Shown: positions 60,975 through 64,000 of the stretch, one piece after another
How positions within the stretch are numbered: position 1 is the stretch's first letter
Layout of the letters: every line of letters begins with the position of its first letter
Origin: Pseudomonas sp. MMS21 TM103
GTDB lineage: Bacteria > Pseudomonadota > Gammaproteobacteria > Pseudomonadales > Pseudomonadaceae
Direction of reading: 5' to 3'
NCBI RefSeq assembly: GCF_022132145.1
Contig: NZ_JAJISP010000001.1
Span: 558,001 to 622,000 of the forward strand
Length of the DNA: 64,000 bases
The notes under the pieces: model-generated
The model's input: the letters and a program-made list of their open reading frames with translations, nothing else
What the model was told of the DNA's origin: nothing
Databases searched by the model: none
Made by a program: the position numbers and the translations under genes

Positions 60975-62480
60975 GTGAACCGGCCCTCCCCTGTCAAACC
61001 CGATAACTTCTTCCTGCTGCTGTTCCAGGCCCTGCGTCAACGTCGCGTGCCCCTGGCCTTGCGCATCGCCAGCCATAGCCTGCTACTCGTGGCCCTGGCG
61101 CTGGTGATCTACGCCTGGGTGATCGGCATGCAGTTCAAGTATGCAATGGAGCAGCAGGCCGAAGCCCTGGGCACCAGCCTGATCACCCAGACGGCCACTT
61201 CCGCTACCGAGCTGCTGGTGTCCAATGACATCCTCAGCCTCAGCGTGCTGCTAAATAACCTGGTGAAAAACCCACTGGTAGCTCACGCCGCGATTTACAG
61301 CGTGGATAACCGCGTGCTCGCCGAAGCGGGTTCGCGCCCAAGCAAAACCATGCTGGGCGAGACCGAGGGCCTGTACTCGACCCCGATTACCTTTCAGGAG
61401 GTGATCGCCGGCCAATTGCTCATCAGCCTGGACATGCGTCAATTCCAGCAACCGATGACCATCAGCTTGCAGAGCATGGGCATCCTCAGCCTGATTCTGC
61501 TGGCACTGGCCTTGTCCCTGAGCATGCGCCTGGGCCGCCACATTTCCACCCCGCTGCTGCAGCTGCGCATCTGGTTGCGCGACCCGGATGACCCCGCGCC
61601 CGGTGCCGGCCGCCAGGACGAAATCGGCGATCTGGCGCGGCAACTGCAAAAACGCCTGGTACCGGAAAAACCCGAGCCTGAACCAGTGGCCGAAGACCTC
61701 CACGACGACGAAGATGAGCACGACTTCGGCGATGACGATGAGCCGACCTTCGAGGTACGCGACCTCCACGACGAGCGCTTCGACGCCCCCAGTAAAGTGG
61801 ACGGTGACAGCGCACTCGGCCAGCCGAAGGATGATGACCCCTTCGCCGACCTGCGTGACCACGGCGAGGAGTCGGCCGCGATTCCCACGCTGACCGCCAA
61901 TGCTCCACAACAAAGCGCCGTGCTGGCCATTCAACTGGGTGCCCAGGAGCAGCTCCGACGCTTGCCACGTGCGCGCCTGCTGGATCTGCTGCAGCGCTAT
62001 CGTGACTGCCTGAATCAGGCCTCGGCACTCTACCAAGGCGAATTGCACACCCTCAGCGACGGCAGCAGCCTGATGCTGTTCCATCGCCAGGACAGTGGCG
62101 AGGACTACCTGACTCATGCCATCTGCTGCGGCGAACTGATGCGCGCGCTTGGCCACGCCTTGCAAATCGAGGTTGCCGACAGCGGCATCACCCTGCAGCT
62201 GCAATTGGGCCTGACCCAGGGTGAAGACCTGCTCGACCTGAGCCAGGGCGACCTGTTGCTCAGCGAGACCGCTCAGGATGCCCTGGCCCTGTCCCAGCAC
62301 AGCCGCAACCTGCTGCTGCTCGAGCGGCGCGTGGGTGATGATGCGCTGGTCCGTCAGCGCGCGCGCATACGCACTATCGCCAGCCCGGAAGGTGCCTGCT
62401 GCGTGGAGCGCCTGCTGGAACCCTACCCGTCACTGCTGGAGCGGCAACTCGCGCATATGCACGAGCACCACCAGCACTGA
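60975..62480 (+). CDS. Smp/YtjB-like membrane protein divergent from serB
   Basis: The 501-residue protein starts with GTG (MNRPSPVKPDNFFLLLFQAL). Two membrane helices (ALRIASHSLLLVALALVIYA and SMGILSLILLALALSLSMRL) flank a periplasmic region of about 115 residues (SLITQTATSATELLVSNDIL), and a HAMP-like segment follows. An acidic linker (DDDEPTFEVRDL and neighbours, about 230-300) leads to a C-terminal domain with a CYCLASE-like fold pattern but no recognisable active site (QLGLTQGEDLLDLSQGDLLL). E. coli has the small Smp/YtjB protein divergent from serB too, so the arrangement is conserved. The function is unknown. Confidence 0.8.
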   Translation: MNRPSPVKPDNFFLLLFQALRQRRVPLALRIASHSLLLVALALVIYAWVIGMQFKYAMEQQAEALGTSLITQTATSATELLVSNDILSLSVLLNNLVKNPLVAHAAIYSVDNRVLAEAGSRPSKTMLGETEGLYSTPITFQEVIAGQLLISLDMRQFQQPMTISLQSMGILSLILLALALSLSMRLGRHISTPLLQLRIWLRDPDDPAPGAGRQDEIGDLARQLQKRLVPEKPEPEPVAEDLHDDEDEHDFGDDDEPTFEVRDLHDERFDAPSKVDGDSALGQPKDDDPFADLRDHGEESAAIPTLTANAPQQSAVLAIQLGAQEQLRRLPRARLLDLLQRYRDCLNQASALYQGELHTLSDGSSLMLFHRQDSGEDYLTHAICCGELMRALGHALQIEVADSGITLQLQLGLTQGEDLLDLSQGDLLLSETAQDALALSQHSRNLLLLERRVGDDALVRQRARIRTIASPEGACCVERLLEPYPSLLERQLAHMHEHHQH

Positions 62481-62767
62481 GTATCGCGTCCGCCTCCAGG
62501 TGTCCTCCGCTGCGACCCATCACCCCAGGCAATCCGCGCCCCGTAGCGCGTCACTCGCCGCAGGCAGCCCGCCCTCGATAACCCGGTGGGCTGTCGCTTC
62601 GCTCACGGATCGCCCTGCGTCCTGCTTGGAGCGCCACGCTGCGCAAGACGGTGCTTAGGCTTTCAGCGAACGCATGGAGGCGGCCTCGCGCCGGCGCTCG
62701 ATGGCCTTACAACCTGCGCGCAGAAACCGGTCGAGTCTCGTCACAGCTCCCGACCGGCGGCGCAGGC
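62481..62767. other. Intergenic region with no gene seen
   Basis: The 287 bases between two converging genes are GC-rich and contain no convincing frame, repeat family member or intrinsic terminator. Small ORFs that cross it have no ribosome binding site. Confidence 0.5.
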
Positions 62768-63469
62768 TTAGAAACGAAAGACTTCCACCTGCTTGGTAGG
62801 CTCGAGCAGCGGGGTCAGTGGTTTTTTCTCCGGGCGCTTCACCGGCGCAGTGACCACCGGCTTGCGCGGGGCAACTGCCTCGGCGACCGGCATGGACTTG
62901 ATCGCACTCGCCAGCTCCCCAGCCAGCTGCTGCAGCAGGGTACTCTGCGCATGCACCTGATCGATCACCGTACCCGTGTGCTTCGCCTGCAGGCGCACAA
63001 CCCGACTGCTACGCTGCACCCCGGCGGCATCGAGCAAGCGCCACTGCGCTTCAAGTACCGCAGGCTGCTGCACGCCCGAGTCCAGCCGGCTGATGCTCAG
63101 CACAACCTGTACCTGACTGGAGAAACCGACGCGATCCGGATACAGCGCAACACGGCTGGTATTGAGCTGTCCGGCCAGTTGGCGCAGCAGCAATTGGCCG
63201 ACATCGTCCTGCAGACTACCGGCCCAGCGGATCTTCTGACTGAGCGTGAGGCTGTCATCGAGCTCGCGCTGCACCAGATTCTCGCGCTGCAGATAATCCG
63301 CCAGCTTGAGCGGGCCGAGCAGTAGCGCCGGCCCTTTATCGTTCTGCGGCAGCGCTGGATTGCCCTGCTCGAGCCGATAGAACTGCGTCGGCGCTTGCAG
63401 TGCAGCACAGCCTGACAGGGTCAAAGCCGCGAGAAGCAACATCGGCGGCGAGAAACGCAACAATCTCAT
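62768..63469 (-). CDS. PqiC-like/ABC-type transport auxiliary lipoprotein
   Basis: The 233-residue lipoprotein has a type II signal (MRLLRFSPPMLLLAALTLSG followed by C) with the lipobox LSGC at about residues 18-21. The family motif QFYRLEQGNPALPQNDKG and LLLGPLKLADYLQRENLVQR follow. It is downstream of an MCE gene (7-base gap), so it is probably the outer-membrane lipoprotein partner in lipid transport, like PqiC or LetA/LetB-linked proteins. The C-terminal tail is basic/proline-rich (KPVVTAPVKRPEKKPLTP). Confidence 0.85.
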   Translation of the reverse strand: MRLLRFSPPMLLLAALTLSGCAALQAPTQFYRLEQGNPALPQNDKGPALLLGPLKLADYLQRENLVQRELDDSLTLSQKIRWAGSLQDDVGQLLLRQLAGQLNTSRVALYPDRVGFSSQVQVVLSISRLDSGVQQPAVLEAQWRLLDAAGVQRSSRVVRLQAKHTGTVIDQVHAQSTLLQQLAGELASAIKSMPVAEAVAPRKPVVTAPVKRPEKKPLTPLLEPTKQVEVFRF

Positions 63470-63476
63470 GAAAACA

Positions 63477-64000
63477 TTACCTTGATTTGCCAAATATGAG
63501 CGATTGGGGCTGCTGATCGAGCCCTTCCATGGTGCGCTGCAGGGCTTTTCCAGCCCGGCTGAGCTCCTGCAGGGCGCGCAATGCCTCGTACTGTACCTCG
63601 GATTCAGGGCCGAGACTGCGGCGACTGTCAGCCGCCAGGTCATTGATCTGCTGTAAAGCCTGCGCGGCATTCTGCGCCGCGCGACGGATTTCGCCCACTG
63701 CGTCACGCAGGGCAACGCTGCTCTGCTGAACATTCGCCATAATCGGCGGCAGTTGCTGCTCCAGGCGACCACTCAGACGATCGAGCTTCACCAGCATCTG
63801 ACTCATGCTCACCAGGCCCTGCTGCAATTCCGCGGAGCTGGTCAGTTTCTCCAGGGATTGCAGGGCCCGCGTGGCCGAGACAACCATCTCCTGCAACGGC
63901 AATTCGCGCAGGTTGCCGGCCAACTCGCGCAGCACATCGGCAATCTCATCGATCCGCGAGGGCACGCTGGGGATGGTCGGCAGATCCAGCTCGTGCGGTG
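63477..64000 (-). CDS. MCE (MlaD)-family protein (partial, C-terminal part)
   Basis: Only the C-terminal 170-odd residues are in the window; the frame stays open to the right edge, and the GTG that yields MPSRIDEIADVLRELAGNLR is internal, with LDLPTIPS upstream in frame. The visible part is a long amphipathic helical segment (MSQMLVKLDRLSGRLEQQLP; GEIRRAAQNAAQALQQINDL) typical of the tail of PqiB/MlaD-like MCE proteins that form a needle or hairpin barrel. With the following lipoprotein it forms part of a trans-envelope lipid transport locus. Confidence 0.85.
   Translation of the reverse strand, partial: PHELDLPTIPSVPSRIDEIADVLRELAGNLRELPLQEMVVSATRALQSLEKLTSSAELQQGLVSMSQMLVKLDRLSGRLEQQLPPIMANVQQSSVALRDAVGEIRRAAQNAAQALQQINDLAADSRRSLGPESEVQYEALRALQELSRAGKALQRTMEGLDQQPQSLIFGKSR

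Noticed and set aside
62481..62767. Small coding frames in the gap after the Smp-like gene
   Set aside because: They are Arg/Pro/Ala/Ser-rich frames without ribosome binding sites, typical of non-coding high-GC DNA.

Overview
This 64 kb window looks like ordinary chromosome of a Pseudomonas species close to the aeruginosa/fluorescens lineages. The reasons are high GC, dense gene packing, Pseudomonas-type palindromic repeats, and a gene order that from memory matches the P. aeruginosa blocks urtABCDE-ureDAB-ureC, alr-dnaB-rplI-rpsR-rpsF-rlmB-rnr-tRNA-Leu, purA-hisZ-hflCKX-hfq-miaA-mutL-amiB-tsaE-nnr-queG-orn-rsgA-motBA and rhdA-psd-fimX-serB. I saw no insertion sequence, prophage, CRISPR array or rRNA.

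Region 1 (1-11,002) is a urea scavenging module. After the end of a MarC-family gene come a urea ABC importer (urtABCDE) and urease genes (ureD, ureA, two GNAT acetyltransferases, ureB, ureC). The urtA and ureD upstream regions each carry a sigma-54 -24/-12 element with correct spacing and NtrC-like dyads about 100 bp upstream, so import and hydrolysis of urea are probably co-induced by nitrogen limitation. Three copies of one palindromic repeat, one of them decayed, sit in urtD/urtE, urtE/ureD and ureB/ureC. ureEFG are not in the window.

Region 2 (11,003-17,580) is the most accessory-like part: two orphan periplasmic solute-binding-like proteins, a secreted protein of unknown function, a YbiI zinc finger, a GFA-domain protein, two small membrane proteins and the Hsp70-like YegD. 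Region 3 (17,590-30,780) holds ygiQ, a 7TMR-DISM diguanylate cyclase resembling NicD, alr, dnaB, the bS6-bS18-bL9 operon with its promoter, possible leader hairpin and terminator, rlmB-rnr, and tRNA-Leu(CAG) with its own promoter and terminator.

Region 4 (30,780-46,080) is minus-strand: a chemoreceptor with a FliA-like promoter, then purA, hisZ, a DUF2065 gene, hflC, hflK, hflX, hfq, miaA, mutL, an AmiB-type amidase, tsaE and nnrD/E, mostly tightly spaced. Region 5 (46,080-64,000) holds queG, orn, a membrane-anchored methyltransferase, rsgA, motAB under a strong FliA-type promoter, an HDOD protein, rhdA, psd, a PilZ-like protein, fimX with degenerate GGDEF and EAL motifs, serB, an Smp/YtjB-like protein, and the end of an MCE lipid-transport locus that leaves the window.

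I did not find a clear new multi-gene system. The points most worth a second look are the paired nitrogen-control elements, the repeats inside the urea locus, the intercistronic urtA/urtB hairpin, the inserted chemoreceptor and methyltransferase genes, and the unknown secreted protein at 13.0-13.7 kb.
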